A stretch of DNA of 64,000 nucleotides from Streptomyces bottropensis ATCC 25435 (GTDB lineage Bacteria > Actinomycetota > Actinomycetes > Streptomycetales > Streptomycetaceae). The notes beneath the pieces were generated by a model. The model ran no database searches, was not told where the DNA came from, and saw only the letters and a list, made by a program, of their open reading frames with translations. The stretch is taken from assembly GCF_000383595.1 (NCBI RefSeq), contig NZ_KB911581.1, positions 6,655,519 through 6,719,518 on the forward strand. The letters are read 5' to 3'. This document shows positions 50,555 to 59,041 of this stretch, piece after piece; within the stretch, counting starts at the first letter, position 1, and each line of letters begins with the position of its first letter. The position numbers were made by a program, and so were the translations under genes.

Positions 50555-50832
50555 TCACCGCGATCGTGCTCATCAAGACCAGCGTGGACCGGATCCCGGA
50601 GATCGCGGAGTCGATCGCCGCGATCGACTCGGTGACCGAGGTGTTCTCCGTGACCGGCACGTACGACCTGGTCGCCATGGTGCGGGTGAAGGAGCACGAG
50701 GACCTCGCGGACGTGATCCCCGGCCGTATCAGCAAGATCCCGGGCGTCCTCGGCACGGACACCCATGTCGCCTTCCGCGCCTACTCCCAGCACGACCTGG
50801 AGGCGGCCTTCGCCATCGGGCTGGACGGCTAG
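50551..50832 (+). CDS. Stand-alone Lrp/AsnC ligand-binding (RAM) domain protein
   Basis: The 93-residue protein is a complete AsnC_trans_reg domain without the helix-turn-helix: ITAIVLIKTSVDRIPEIAES, VTEVFSVTGTYDLVAMVRVK and ISKIPGVLGTDTHVAFRAY. Such stand-alone domains form alpha-beta sandwich decamers or dimers that bind amino acids. GTG at 50551 is coupled to the rhomboid gene. It cannot bind DNA by itself; a role as an effector-sensing partner is a guess. Confidence 0.88.
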   Translation: MITAIVLIKTSVDRIPEIAESIAAIDSVTEVFSVTGTYDLVAMVRVKEHEDLADVIPGRISKIPGVLGTDTHVAFRAYSQHDLEAAFAIGLDG

Positions 50833-50839
50833 GGGCCTC

Positions 50840-51070
50840 TCACGCGGGCCGCTGCGGCGGGGGTCGGTCGGGGAGGTCGACGGCCGCGACGCCCTCGGTC
50901 GAGGACGGCGTCGCGCAGGTTCGGCCCGTCGACGGACTCCGTGGCCGTCCACGGCCGCTCGCCCTCGGTGTCCGCGTCGACGACCCGTGCGGTGTGCGTG
51001 CCGTTCCCGCCGAGGGTCCTTCTGGCGCAGCGCCCGCACCCCGTGCACCCACGTCGGGGACACGCCGGGG
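50840..51070 (-). pseudogene. Probable gene remnant with frameshifts
   Basis: On the minus strand, three successive reading frames each show almost pure G/C third positions for a short distance: TWVHGVRALRQKDPR (about 51060-51015), then GNGTHTARVVDADTEGERPW and ATESVDGPNLRDAVLD (about 51010-50900), then TEGVAAVDLPDRPPPQRPA with a TGA stop (about 50900-50840). A single ancestral gene broken by two frameshifts would explain this. I recognise no family, and the assembly could also contain sequencing errors. Confidence 0.35.
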
Positions 51071-51086
51071 GATCAGCCCGTTCGGG

Positions 51087-52448
51087 TCAGACGGCCGGGA
51101 CGCAACGGCCGTTCTCCGTGCGGTAGTTCCACTTCGCGCCGTTCCGTACGAGTTCCTTCACGGCGCGCACGAAGCGCTCCACGTGCTCGTCGGGAGTGCC
51201 CGCGCCGAAGCTCACCCGGATCGCGTTGAGGGAGCGCTCGCCGGGCGCCGCCTCGGGCGCGCCGCACTCGCCCTGGTTCTGCGGGTCGCTGCCGAGGAGG
51301 GTGCGGACGAGGGGGTGGGCGCAGAAGAGGCCGTCGCGTACGCCGATGCCGTACTCGGCGGAGAGGGCGGCGGCGAAGTGGGAGCTGTTCCAGCCCTCGA
51401 CGACGAAGGAGAGGACGCCGACGCGCGGGGCGTCGTCCCCGAAGAGGGAGAGGGTCCGCACCTCGGGCACCTCGGCGAGCCCTGCCCGTACGGCGTCGAT
51501 CAGATGCCGCTCCCGGGCGACCAGCGTGTCGAACCCGGCCTCGGTGAGGGCCTTGCAGGCGGAGGCGATGGAGTGAACACCGATGACGTTGGGCGAGCCG
51601 GCCTCGTGGCGCGCGGCGCTCTCGTGCCACTCGACGTCCACGCCGCCGTCCGTCCGGCGGGTCACCTTGCGGCTGGCGCCGCCGCCCGCGAGATACGGGT
51701 CGGCCGCACGCAGCCAGTCGGCGCGCCCGGCGAGCACGCCGGACCCGAACGGCGCGTACAGCTTGTGCCCCGAGAAGGCGACCCAGTCCACGTCCAGCTC
51801 CTGCACGGAGACGGGGTGGTGGGGCGCCAGCTGGGCGGCGTCGAGCACGATCCGCGCGCCGTGCGCGTGCGCGGCGGCGGCCAGTTCGCGCACCGGCCAG
51901 ATCTCCCCGGTGACGTTCGAGGCACCGGTGACGCACACCAGCGCCGGCCCGTGCGGGTCACGTCCGGCCAGCGCGGCCACCAGGGTGGCCACGGCCTGCC
52001 CGGGCGTACGCGGCGCGTCCAGGTAGGTCACCCGGGCGTCGCGCCAGGGCAGCAGCGAGGCGTGGTGCTCGGTCTCGAAGACGAAGACCTGGCAGTCGGC
52101 GGGCAGGGCCGCGGCCAGGAGGTTCAGGGAGTCGGTGGTCGAACGGGTGAAGATCAGCTGGTCGTCGGCCCGGCAGTCGAGGAACTCCGCGACGGTTGTG
52201 CGGGCGTTCTCGAAGAGGTCGGTCGACAGCTGGGAGAGGTAGCCGGCACCGCGGTGGACGCTGCCGTAGTAGGGCGCGTACGCCGCCACGTCGTCCCACA
52301 CGCGCTGCAGGGCCGGGGCGCTGGCGGCGTAGTCGAGGGCGGCGTAGGTGACCTCACCACCGGTGACGAGGGGGACGGTGACATCTCGGCCCAGAACGGG
52401 CAGCGGGGCACAGACGGCACGGTCGGCGGCAAGGGTGGAGACAGACAT
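51087..52448 (-). CDS. Class V PLP-dependent aminotransferase (cysteine desulfurase-like)
   Basis: The 453-residue protein has the class V fold. Substrate loop FTRSTTDSLNLLA, PLP-contacting VFVFETEHHASLLPWRD, Asp in ARIVLDAAQLAPHHP, and Schiff-base Lys in WVAFSGHKLYAPFGSGVLAGR (about residue 235) are all visible. It is longer and more divergent than IscS/SufS, so the substrate (cysteine, selenocysteine or another amine) is uncertain. ATG has a moderate GGGAG upstream. The upstream gap holds a GCATGCC/GGCATGC hairpin and a possible small gene on the other strand. Confidence 0.85.
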   Translation of the reverse strand: MSVSTLAADRAVCAPLPVLGRDVTVPLVTGGEVTYAALDYAASAPALQRVWDDVAAYAPYYGSVHRGAGYLSQLSTDLFENARTTVAEFLDCRADDQLIFTRSTTDSLNLLAAALPADCQVFVFETEHHASLLPWRDARVTYLDAPRTPGQAVATLVAALAGRDPHGPALVCVTGASNVTGEIWPVRELAAAAHAHGARIVLDAAQLAPHHPVSVQELDVDWVAFSGHKLYAPFGSGVLAGRADWLRAADPYLAGGGASRKVTRRTDGGVDVEWHESAARHEAGSPNVIGVHSIASACKALTEAGFDTLVARERHLIDAVRAGLAEVPEVRTLSLFGDDAPRVGVLSFVVEGWNSSHFAAALSAEYGIGVRDGLFCAHPLVRTLLGSDPQNQGECGAPEAAPGERSLNAIRVSFGAGTPDEHVERFVRAVKELVRNGAKWNYRTENGRCVPAV

Positions 52449-52486
52449 GGCGAACTCCCGTGAGGGGCATGCCGAAGGAGGGCATG

Positions 52487-52663
52487 CGGAGAAAAGAGAA
52501 AAGGGTGCGCGGAGGCGGGGCTCGGCGGCCCTATCGCATTCGCTTGCTCACGGAAGACTCCCTCGAAGCCGCGCTTGCCGTAGACCTCGCTGCCTACGGC
52601 CCGGTCTTCACCCGGGGCACCCCGCCACGACGGAGGGTTGCCGGACAGCCAGCCGGGGCTTAG
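52487..52663 (+). CDS. Possible small basic protein, uncertain
   Basis: An open frame of 58 residues begins at an ATG at about 52487, which is preceded by GAAGGAGG only a few bases away. It is Arg-rich at the start and then reads YRIRLLTEDSLEAALAVDLAAYGPVF. The codon bias is weaker than in neighbouring genes. It is divergent from the class V aminotransferase. I recognise no family. Confidence 0.25.
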   Translation, partial: RRKEKRVRGGGARRPYRIRLLTEDSLEAALAVDLAAYGPVFTRGTPPRRRVAGQPAGA

Positions 52664-52789
52664 GGCTGTCACTCATGACCTGATCAGGAACGTACGTGAA
52701 GTGATCGGCGCGCCGCAACTCGTGTCCGGATGGCGGAATGGGGCGCGTGACGGGTCGAGGGCGCGGTTTCGTCTGCGGGTGCGGGTCCG

Positions 52790-52999
52790 GTGGGGGCTCC
52801 TCGCGCAGTTCCCCGCGCCCCTGAAAAGCAGGGGCCGCGCCCCGTGCTTTTCCCCGCCCCACCACCGCCCTTGAAGCCCGCCCGACCGCCGTCCTTGGCC
52901 CGCCCCACCGCCGTCCTCCAGCCCCGCCCGACCGCCGTCCTTCAGGCCCGCAGGGCCTGATGTCTTCAGGGGAGCGGGGAACTGCGCGAGAAGCCCCAC
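52790..52999. repeat. Dispersed palindromic repeat, expanded copy with internal tandem units
   Basis: The outer and inner arms are those of the 26140-26228 copy (GTGGGGGCTCC at 52790, CGCGCAGTTCCCCGCGCCCC at 52802, and GCGGGGAACTGCGCGAGAAG near 52974-52993). The centre is enlarged by about 120 bases containing three or four imperfect 22-24-bp units built on CCCGCCCGACCGCCGTCCTT (52875-52950). Frames through it yield low-complexity peptides and are not genes. Confidence 0.85.
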
Positions 53000-53018
53000 C
53001 GGGCCCGCGCCCGACGCA

Positions 53019-54083
53019 CTACCGGTTGGTGGCGGCGACCCACCGTTCGAGAGCTTGTCGCGCAGCCCCCGAGTCGATCGACTCCGCGGCCCTGGCCATC
53101 CCGTCCCGCAGCTGCTCCGCCAGCGGCCCGGACGTCGGCGACAACGCCACCAGCGCCGCCGCCGAGTTCAACAGCACCGCATCCCGCACCGGCCCGGTCT
53201 CGCCGCCCAGCAACCGCCGCGCGACATCCGCGTTGTACGACGCGTCGGCCCCCCGCAGCGCCTCCACGGGCACGAGCTCCAGCCCCACGTCGCGCGGGTC
53301 GAAGGCCTCCTCGGTGACCTTGCCGTCCCGGACGACCCACACCCGTGACGTCGCCGTCGTCGTCAGCTCGTCGAGGCCGTCGTCGCCCCGGAAGACCAGC
53401 GAGGAGTTGCCGCGCCCGGCGAAGACGCCCGCCATGATGGGGGCCATCCGGGGGTCGGCGACACCGACGGCCTGGGCGCGCACCTTCGCGGGGTTGGCCA
53501 GCGGGCCGAGCGCGTTGAAGACCGTCCTGATGCCCAACTGGCCCCGCGCGGCGGCCACATGACGCAGCGCCGGATGGAACTTCACCGCGAAGCAGAAGGT
53601 GATCCCGGCTTCGTCGGCGACCTCGGCCACCCGCTTCGGGGTCAGCTCCAGATTGACGCCCAGTTTCTCCAGCACGTCGGACGCGCCGGACGCCGACGAC
53701 GCGGCCCGGTTCCCGTGCTTGACGACCTTCGCGCCCGTACCGGCGACGACGATCGACGACATCGTGGAGATGTTGACCGTCTTGGCGCCGTCCCCGCCCG
53801 TGCCGACGATGTCGACCGTCTCCCCGGCCACCTCGATCACGTTGGCGTGCTCGTAGAGCGCGTCGACGAGACCGGTGATCTCCTCGACGGTCTCCCCCTT
53901 GGCCCGCAGCGCCACCACGAACCCGGCGATCTGCGCGTCCGTCGCCTCGCCGCGCATGATCTGGTCCATCGCCCAGAAGGTGGCACCGGCGTCCTGGTCG
54001 TGCCCGGACAGCAGCGCGTTCAGTACCGCCGGCCAGGAACGGCCCGCCGCGGTGTCGCCTCCAGCGGGGGTCACAGCGCTCAT
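53019..54083 (-). CDS. trpD: Anthranilate phosphoribosyltransferase
   Basis: The 354-residue enzyme transfers the phosphoribosyl group to anthranilate, the second tryptophan-specific step. Motifs present: DIVGTGGDGAKTVNISTMSS (PRPP binding), KVVKHGNRAASSASGASD, FCFAVKFHPALRHVAAAR, NALGPLANPAKVRAQAVGV and HGxD-like FRGDDGLDE. ATG at 54081-54083 has AGGAG upstream. It lies alone, away from trpE, directly downstream of the qcr cluster as in M. tuberculosis (Rv2192c). Confidence 0.95.
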   Translation of the reverse strand: MSAVTPAGGDTAAGRSWPAVLNALLSGHDQDAGATFWAMDQIMRGEATDAQIAGFVVALRAKGETVEEITGLVDALYEHANVIEVAGETVDIVGTGGDGAKTVNISTMSSIVVAGTGAKVVKHGNRAASSASGASDVLEKLGVNLELTPKRVAEVADEAGITFCFAVKFHPALRHVAAARGQLGIRTVFNALGPLANPAKVRAQAVGVADPRMAPIMAGVFAGRGNSSLVFRGDDGLDELTTTATSRVWVVRDGKVTEEAFDPRDVGLELVPVEALRGADASYNADVARRLLGGETGPVRDAVLLNSAAALVALSPTSGPLAEQLRDGMARAAESIDSGAARQALERWVAATNR

Positions 54084-54176
54084 AGCCGCTCCTGGGTGTC
54101 GTCACCGCGGGCAGAAAGGGGCCGCGCGGATCGTGAAATCACTGATGCACCCACCCTATCCAGGTCGGAGCACGGC

Positions 54177-54213
54177 GAAGGGCCCCCGTCCGAAGATCGG
54201 ACGGGGGCCCTTC
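54177..54213 (-). terminator. Strong terminator between qcrB and trpD
   Basis: A 16-bp perfect stem, GAAGGGCCCCCGTCCG (54177-54192) with CGGACGGGGGCCCTTC (54198-54213), has a 5-base loop. It lies 27 bases beyond the qcrB stop and stops the cytochrome operon from running into trpD. Confidence 0.85.
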
Positions 54214-54239
54214 GACCGTGGTGTGGCGAAGCGGGACGA

Positions 54240-55880
54240 TCAGTGGTGGCCGTGGCCGCTCGTGATCTCCTTGTACTCCTCGACGGTGGGCTTGGCGATC
54301 TGGCTGTCCTCGCCGTAGTAGCCCTTGCTCAGCTTGGCGCGGAGCTTCGACAGGCGCGTGATCTTGCGGGCGACACCGTTCTCGTCGACCGCGGCACCGA
54401 TCTCGGCCGGCGCGTACTGCTCGTGCGCCGTGAGCGTGTGCAGCTGCTCCTGGCTGAGCGGCTCGTGGACCTCGATGAACTCACCGTGCGGCAGACGCTT
54501 GATGATGCCGGTCTCCCGACCGTGCAGCACCTTGTCCTTGTCCCGGCGCTGCAGGCCGAGGCAGATGCGCTTGGTGACGATGAACGCGATCACCGGGGCC
54601 ACGAAGAACGCGATCCGGACGAACCAGGTGATCGAGTTGATCGACAGGTGGAAGTGGGTCGCCCAGAGGTCGTTTCCACCACCGATCAGCAGGACCATGT
54701 ACCAGGTGATCCACGCGACACCGAAGGCCGTACGGGTCGGGACGTTGCGCGGGCGGTCCAGGATGTGGTGCTCGCGCTTGTCGCCGGTGACCCAGGACTC
54801 GATGAACGGGTAGACCGCGATCGCGACCAGGACCAGCGGGAAGATCACCAGCGGGATGAACACGCCCAGGACGAGCGTGTGGCCCCAGAAGTTGATCTCC
54901 CAGCCCGGCATGACACGGATCAGGCCCTCGGAGAAGCCCATGTACCAGTCGGGCTGGGCGCCGGTGGACACCTGGTCCGGCCGGTAGGGGCCCATGGTCC
55001 AGATCGGGTTGATCGTGGCGATCGCCGAGATCACCGAGATGACGCCGAAGACCAGGAAGAAGAAGCCTCCGGCCTTCGCCATGTACACCGGGAGCAGCGG
55101 CATGCCGACGACGTTGTTGTTCGTCTTGCCGGGGCCCGCGAACTGCGTGTGCTTGTGGTAGAAGACCAGGATCAGGTGCGCCACCAGCAGGCCGAGCATG
55201 ATGCCCGGCAGCAGCAGGATGTGGACCGAGTAGAAGCGGGCCACGAAGTCGCCGCCCGGGAACTCTCCGCCGAAGAGGAAGAACGACAGGTACGTGCCGA
55301 CGATCGGCACGGACAGGACCGCCCCCTCCATGAAGCGGACACCGGTGCCGGAGAGCAGGTCGTCCGGGAGCGAGTAACCGGTGAAGCCGGTGAACATGCC
55401 GAGGACGAACAGCAGGAAGCCGAACAGCCAGTTGACCTCACGCGGCTTGCGGAACGCGCCCGTGAAGAACACGCGCATCATGTGCACGAACATGCCGGCG
55501 AGGAAGATCAGCGCCGCCCAGTGGTGGATCTGCCGGATCAGCAGACCACCGCGCACCTCGAACGAGATGTGCATGGTCGAGTTGAACGCCTCGGACATCA
55601 GCTGGCCCTGCAGCGGGACGTACGGGCCGTGGTACTCCACCTCGTTCATCGACGGGTGGAAGAACAACGTCAGGTACACACCCGTGAGGATGATGATGAT
55701 GAAGCTGTACAGGCAGATCTCACCCAGCATGAACGACCAGTGGTCGGGGAAGATCTTGCGCATGTTGGACTTGGCCAGGGAGTAGATCCCGAGCCGGCCG
55801 TCGGCCCAGTCGGCGACGCGCTCGCCGGCCGGTGCCTTCTCGCGCCTGTCGCGCGAACCGGTGGTGGTCGTAGTGCTCAT
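54240..55880 (-). CDS. qcrB: Cytochrome bc complex cytochrome b subunit
   Basis: The 546-residue membrane protein is the quinol-oxidising core of the actinobacterial bc1-aa3 supercomplex. Heme-ligand histidines appear in HISFEVRGGLLIRQIHHWAA and LAGMFVHMMRVFFTGAFR, with a second pair in VHILLLPGIMLGLLVAHLIL. The Qo-site element is PVIG-like (GAVLSVPIVGTYL) and DWYMGFSEGLIRVMP. A charged extension of about 130 residues follows the last helix. The start overlaps the qcrA stop by four bases. It is the last gene of ctaE-qcrC-qcrA-qcrB. Confidence 0.95.
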   Translation of the reverse strand: MSTTTTTGSRDRREKAPAGERVADWADGRLGIYSLAKSNMRKIFPDHWSFMLGEICLYSFIIIILTGVYLTLFFHPSMNEVEYHGPYVPLQGQLMSEAFNSTMHISFEVRGGLLIRQIHHWAALIFLAGMFVHMMRVFFTGAFRKPREVNWLFGFLLFVLGMFTGFTGYSLPDDLLSGTGVRFMEGAVLSVPIVGTYLSFFLFGGEFPGGDFVARFYSVHILLLPGIMLGLLVAHLILVFYHKHTQFAGPGKTNNNVVGMPLLPVYMAKAGGFFFLVFGVISVISAIATINPIWTMGPYRPDQVSTGAQPDWYMGFSEGLIRVMPGWEINFWGHTLVLGVFIPLVIFPLVLVAIAVYPFIESWVTGDKREHHILDRPRNVPTRTAFGVAWITWYMVLLIGGGNDLWATHFHLSINSITWFVRIAFFVAPVIAFIVTKRICLGLQRRDKDKVLHGRETGIIKRLPHGEFIEVHEPLSQEQLHTLTAHEQYAPAEIGAAVDENGVARKITRLSKLRAKLSKGYYGEDSQIAKPTVEEYKEITSGHGHH

Positions 55881-56932
55881 CCGCGCTCCCAGAAGGCAGG
55901 ACCGACGGGCTCATCGAAGTCGCTGACCGCTTCGAGGTAGCCGTCTTCACCGACGGTGATCCTCAGCTGCGGAAGGGCGTGACCCGCGGGGCCGAAGATG
56001 ACCCGTCCGCCGTCGGCGAGGTCGAAGGTGGACTGGTGGCAGGGGCAGAGCACGTGGTGCGTCTGCTGCTCGTACAGGGAGATCGGGCAGCCCACGTGGG
56101 TGCAGATCTTCGAGAACGCCACGATGCCCTCGTGGGACCACTCCAGCTCGCGCTTGTCCTTGATGTCGTCCGGCTGGATCCGGACGATCATCAGGGCGTC
56201 CTTGGCGATGTTCTTCTGGAAGTCGTGGTCGTGCTCGCTCAGGCCGTCCGGCATGGCGAAGGTCAGCGACCCCACCGCGACGTCCGAGGGACGCAGCGGC
56301 TCGTTGGTGTTCATGTTGAGGAGCTTCTTGCCCTTGGCCCAGGTGGTGTGGCGCAGCTTGGTGCCGGGCGCCGGACCGAGGCCGCCCAGCAGCATCACAC
56401 CGGAGAGCGGGAACAGGGCCAGCGCGCCGAACATCGTGTTGCGGATCAGCTTGCGACGGCCGAGCGCGGACTCCTTGGCACCGTCCGCGAAGTCCGCCAG
56501 GACCTTCGCCTTGACCTCGGGCGCCGCCTCGATCGGGTGACGCTCGTCGGCGACCTCCACGTCCGACATCAGCGTGCGGGCCCAGTGGACCGCGCCCGCG
56601 CCGATGCAGAACAGCGAGACGCCCAGCGTCATGCCCAGCGCGAAGTTCAGCGCGCTGATGTGACCGATCGGCCAGACGTAGATCGACTTGTGTACGTCGA
56701 TCACGAGGTACGAGGCGATGAAGGCGACGGTGGCCAGCATCGACACCGTGAACATCAGGGCGACCGTCCGCTCGGACCGCTTCGCGGCCCGCTCGTCGAT
56801 GTCCTGGACCCGGTGCTCGTGGGGCGGGAGGCCGGGGTCCGCGAAGGGATGCTTCTCGTCCGCGACCTGCACCGCGCCGTGCGCGTCCTGCTCGATGGGC
56901 AGGTTCTCTTCTGGAATCTCTTGGCTACTCAT
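55877..56932 (-). CDS. qcrA: Rieske iron-sulfur subunit of the bc complex
   Basis: The 351-residue protein has three membrane helices (about residues 60-80, 95-115 and 165-185), the actinobacterial feature, and a C-terminal Rieske domain with the cluster ligands in ICTHVGCPISLYE and VLCPCHQSTFDLADG. The N-terminus is cytoplasmic and acidic. Stop and start codons overlap those of qcrB and qcrC by four bases. It accepts an electron from quinol and passes it to QcrC. Confidence 0.95.
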   Translation of the reverse strand: MSSQEIPEENLPIEQDAHGAVQVADEKHPFADPGLPPHEHRVQDIDERAAKRSERTVALMFTVSMLATVAFIASYLVIDVHKSIYVWPIGHISALNFALGMTLGVSLFCIGAGAVHWARTLMSDVEVADERHPIEAAPEVKAKVLADFADGAKESALGRRKLIRNTMFGALALFPLSGVMLLGGLGPAPGTKLRHTTWAKGKKLLNMNTNEPLRPSDVAVGSLTFAMPDGLSEHDHDFQKNIAKDALMIVRIQPDDIKDKRELEWSHEGIVAFSKICTHVGCPISLYEQQTHHVLCPCHQSTFDLADGGRVIFGPAGHALPQLRITVGEDGYLEAVSDFDEPVGPAFWERG

Positions 56933-57738
56933 GACTTCTTGGCCTTTGCGGTCCGAGCGGCGACCCAGACGGCGACGGCGATCAGCAGGCCGAGCCCGAA
57001 CACCCAGCCGAAGAGACCTTCGCTGACCGGGCCGAGTCCGCCGAGGCTGAGGCCACCGGGCTCCACGGTGTCGTCGCCGTTGACCGCGTCGAGGTACGCG
57101 ATGATGTCCTTCTTGTTTTCTTCCGTCAGCGTGGTGTCGGGGAAGGACGGCATGTTCTGCGGGCCCGTCTGCATGGCCTCGTAGATGTGCTTCGGGGAGA
57201 CACCCTCAAGGTCCGGCGCGTACTTGCCCTCGGACAGCGCACCGCCCTTGCCGGTGAAGTTGTGGCACTGCGTGCAGTTGGTGCGGAACAGTTCGCCGCC
57301 CTCGGCGATGTCCGCGCCCTCGGGGTCGTACGCGCTCTCGGTCGGGATCTCCGGACCGGCGCCCAGCGACGAGATGTACGCCGCGAGCTGGTCGATCTCG
57401 GCCTGCGAGTACACGACCGGCTTCTTCGGGATCTGCGCGCCCGGCTGCTGGGCCGGCATACGGCCGGTGCCGACCTGGAAGTCGACTGCCGCCGCGCCCA
57501 CACCCACCAGGGAAGGACCGTCGGTGGTGCCCTCACCGCCGTTGCCGTGGCAGCTGGCGCACCCGACCGAGTAGAGCTTCTTGCCCTCCTCGATGGTCAG
57601 GGTCTGGGCGGTTTCGTCGGCCTGCGCCTTGTCCGCGGGGGCGAAGGCGGTGTACAGCCCCGCGCAGGCCGCCAACGCGATGAATAGGACGACGACCGCC
57701 GCCAGCGGATGGCGTCGTCGTGCGGAGAGCTTTTTCAC
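56929..57738 (-). CDS. qcrC: Diheme cytochrome c subunit of the bc complex
   Basis: The 269-residue protein has an N-terminal membrane anchor (residues 11-35), two c-type heme sites (VGCASCHGNGG and TNCTQCHNFTG) and a C-terminal membrane helix (about 240-262). It replaces soluble cytochrome c by carrying electrons within the bc-aa3 supercomplex. It is translationally coupled to qcrA. The gap to ctaE is 98 bases, without a strong terminator, so all four genes can form one transcript. Confidence 0.95.
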   Translation of the reverse strand: MKKLSARRRHPLAAVVVLFIALAACAGLYTAFAPADKAQADETAQTLTIEEGKKLYSVGCASCHGNGGEGTTDGPSLVGVGAAAVDFQVGTGRMPAQQPGAQIPKKPVVYSQAEIDQLAAYISSLGAGPEIPTESAYDPEGADIAEGGELFRTNCTQCHNFTGKGGALSEGKYAPDLEGVSPKHIYEAMQTGPQNMPSFPDTTLTEENKKDIIAYLDAVNGDDTVEPGGLSLGGLGPVSEGLFGWVFGLGLLIAVAVWVAARTAKAKKS

Positions 57739-57836
57739 GGATTACCCCGGTGTCAGGATCTTCTGCGTCGGTGCTTCTGGAAGGGTCGTTCTCGGTTCGA
57801 GGCAGGCGTTCGGTCCGCCCGGCCCGGCCGCCCGGT

Positions 57837-58457
57837 CTACTTGATCATGTAGATCGTGGCGAAGAGGCCGATCCAGACGACATCGACGAAGTGCCAGTAG
57901 TAGGACACGACGATGGCCGCGGTGGCCTGCTCGTGGGTGAACCTCTTGGCCGCGTAGGTGCGTCCGAGGACCAGCAGGAAGGCGATGAGACCGCCCGTCA
58001 CGTGCAGGCCGTGGAAGCCGGTGGTCAGGTAGAACACCGAGCCGTACGGGTCGGACGAGAGCGACAGGCCCTCGTGCTTGACCAGCTCGGTGTACTCGAA
58101 GACCTGACCGCCGATGAAGATCGCACCCATCACGAACGTGACGATGAACCACATCCGGAGCTTCTTCACGTCCCCGCGCTCGGCGGCGAACACACCGAGC
58201 TGGCAGGTGAGGGAGGAGAGCACCAGGATCGTGGTGTTCGTCGCCGAGAACGGGAAGTTCAGAGTGCCGGCCTTCTCGTGCCAGAACTCCGGACCGGTCA
58301 CCGATCGCAGGGTGAAGTACATCGCGAAGAGGGCCGCGAAGAACATCAACTCGGAACTCAACCAGATGATGGTTCCGACGCTGGTGAGGTTCGGCCGGTT
58401 GACCGACGGGTGCGCGTGCCCGGTTTCTACTGTCGTTGCTGTCGCCACGACCGACAT
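57837..58457 (-). CDS. ctaE: Cytochrome c oxidase subunit III
   Basis: The 206-residue protein has five membrane helices and motifs of heme-copper oxidase subunit III: IIWLSSELMFFAALFAMYF, LGVFAAERGDVKKLRMWF, YGSVFYLTTGFHGLHVTGGL, EQATAAIVVSYYWHFVDVVW. It stabilises the oxidase and its proton path. It opens the ctaE-qcrCAB operon, far from ctaD and ctaC, as is usual in Actinobacteria. The divergent gene is the pseudo-receiver protein. Confidence 0.95.
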   Translation of the reverse strand: MSVVATATTVETGHAHPSVNRPNLTSVGTIIWLSSELMFFAALFAMYFTLRSVTGPEFWHEKAGTLNFPFSATNTTILVLSSLTCQLGVFAAERGDVKKLRMWFIVTFVMGAIFIGGQVFEYTELVKHEGLSLSSDPYGSVFYLTTGFHGLHVTGGLIAFLLVLGRTYAAKRFTHEQATAAIVVSYYWHFVDVVWIGLFATIYMIK

Positions 58458-58621
58458 TATGTCGGTCGCTTATCCCGCCCTCACTCCGGGGGGTGCCGTT
58501 CGGAGTGTTGCTCCCTTCCGTACCGGTGCTGACGTGGTGTTCGAGGGAGTAGCATCCGCGCATCGGGCCCTGTCCGTCTTGTTGTCCGTACGACGTCCGA
58601 CCACTGCGTAACGGAGGAACA

Positions 58622-59023
58622 ATGCAGCCGACCGCCACGGTGCTGGTCTACAGCGACGACTCGGGCACCCGGGAGCAGGTGCGGCTGGCCACCGGCCGGC
58701 GACCGGCTGCCGACGTGCCGCAGGTCGAGTTCTTGGAGTGCGCCACCCCGGCCGCCGTCATCAAGGAGCTGGACAGGGGCGGGATCGACGTCGTCGTCCT
58801 GGACGGCGAGGCCGCGCCCATGGGGGGCATGGGCGTGTGCCGGCAGATCAAGGACGAGATCTTCGAGTGCCCGCCCGCCTTGGTGCTGATCGCGCGGCCG
58901 CAGGACGCGTGGCTGGCGACCTGGAGCCGGGCCGACGCGGCGGTGACGCTGCCGGTGGAGCCGGTGGAGTTCGCCTCGGCACTGGCGTCGCTGCTGCGCC
59001 GCAAGCAGGCGCTGAGCGCCTAG
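58622..59023 (+). CDS. Receiver-like (pseudo-response regulator) protein
   Basis: The 133-residue protein resembles a stand-alone CheY receiver: strand 1 ATVLVYSDDSGTREQV, the expected acceptor in VVVLDGEAAPMGGM (Asp present) and a late strand VTLPVEPVEFASAL where the conserved Lys should be but is not visible (LPVEP). It lacks the paired acidic residues in the usual place apart from SDD. It may be a degenerate or ligand-sensing receiver. No kinase gene is next to it. It is divergent from ctaE, so may be linked to respiration; that is context only. Confidence 0.65.
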   Translation: MQPTATVLVYSDDSGTREQVRLATGRRPAADVPQVEFLECATPAAVIKELDRGGIDVVVLDGEAAPMGGMGVCRQIKDEIFECPPALVLIARPQDAWLATWSRADAAVTLPVEPVEFASALASLLRRKQALSA

Positions 59024-59041
59024 CCCGCCGCGGGCCCGCCC

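Larger units (their letters stand above)
52449..53018. other. 570-base gap with repeat element and a doubtful small gene
   Basis: The left half holds the possible small gene at 52487-52663 and a short inverted repeat (GCATGCC / GGCATGC, about 52470-52490). The right half is the expanded repeat at 52790-52999. Nothing else is seen. Confidence 0.6.

Noticed and set aside
52673..52999. Open frames beginning MGLLAQFPAPLK on the minus strand, and similar frames at 26070-26267, 41282-43996 (upstream part) and 63239-63796
   Set aside because: They arise from translating the dispersed palindromic repeat and have no conserved protein features.
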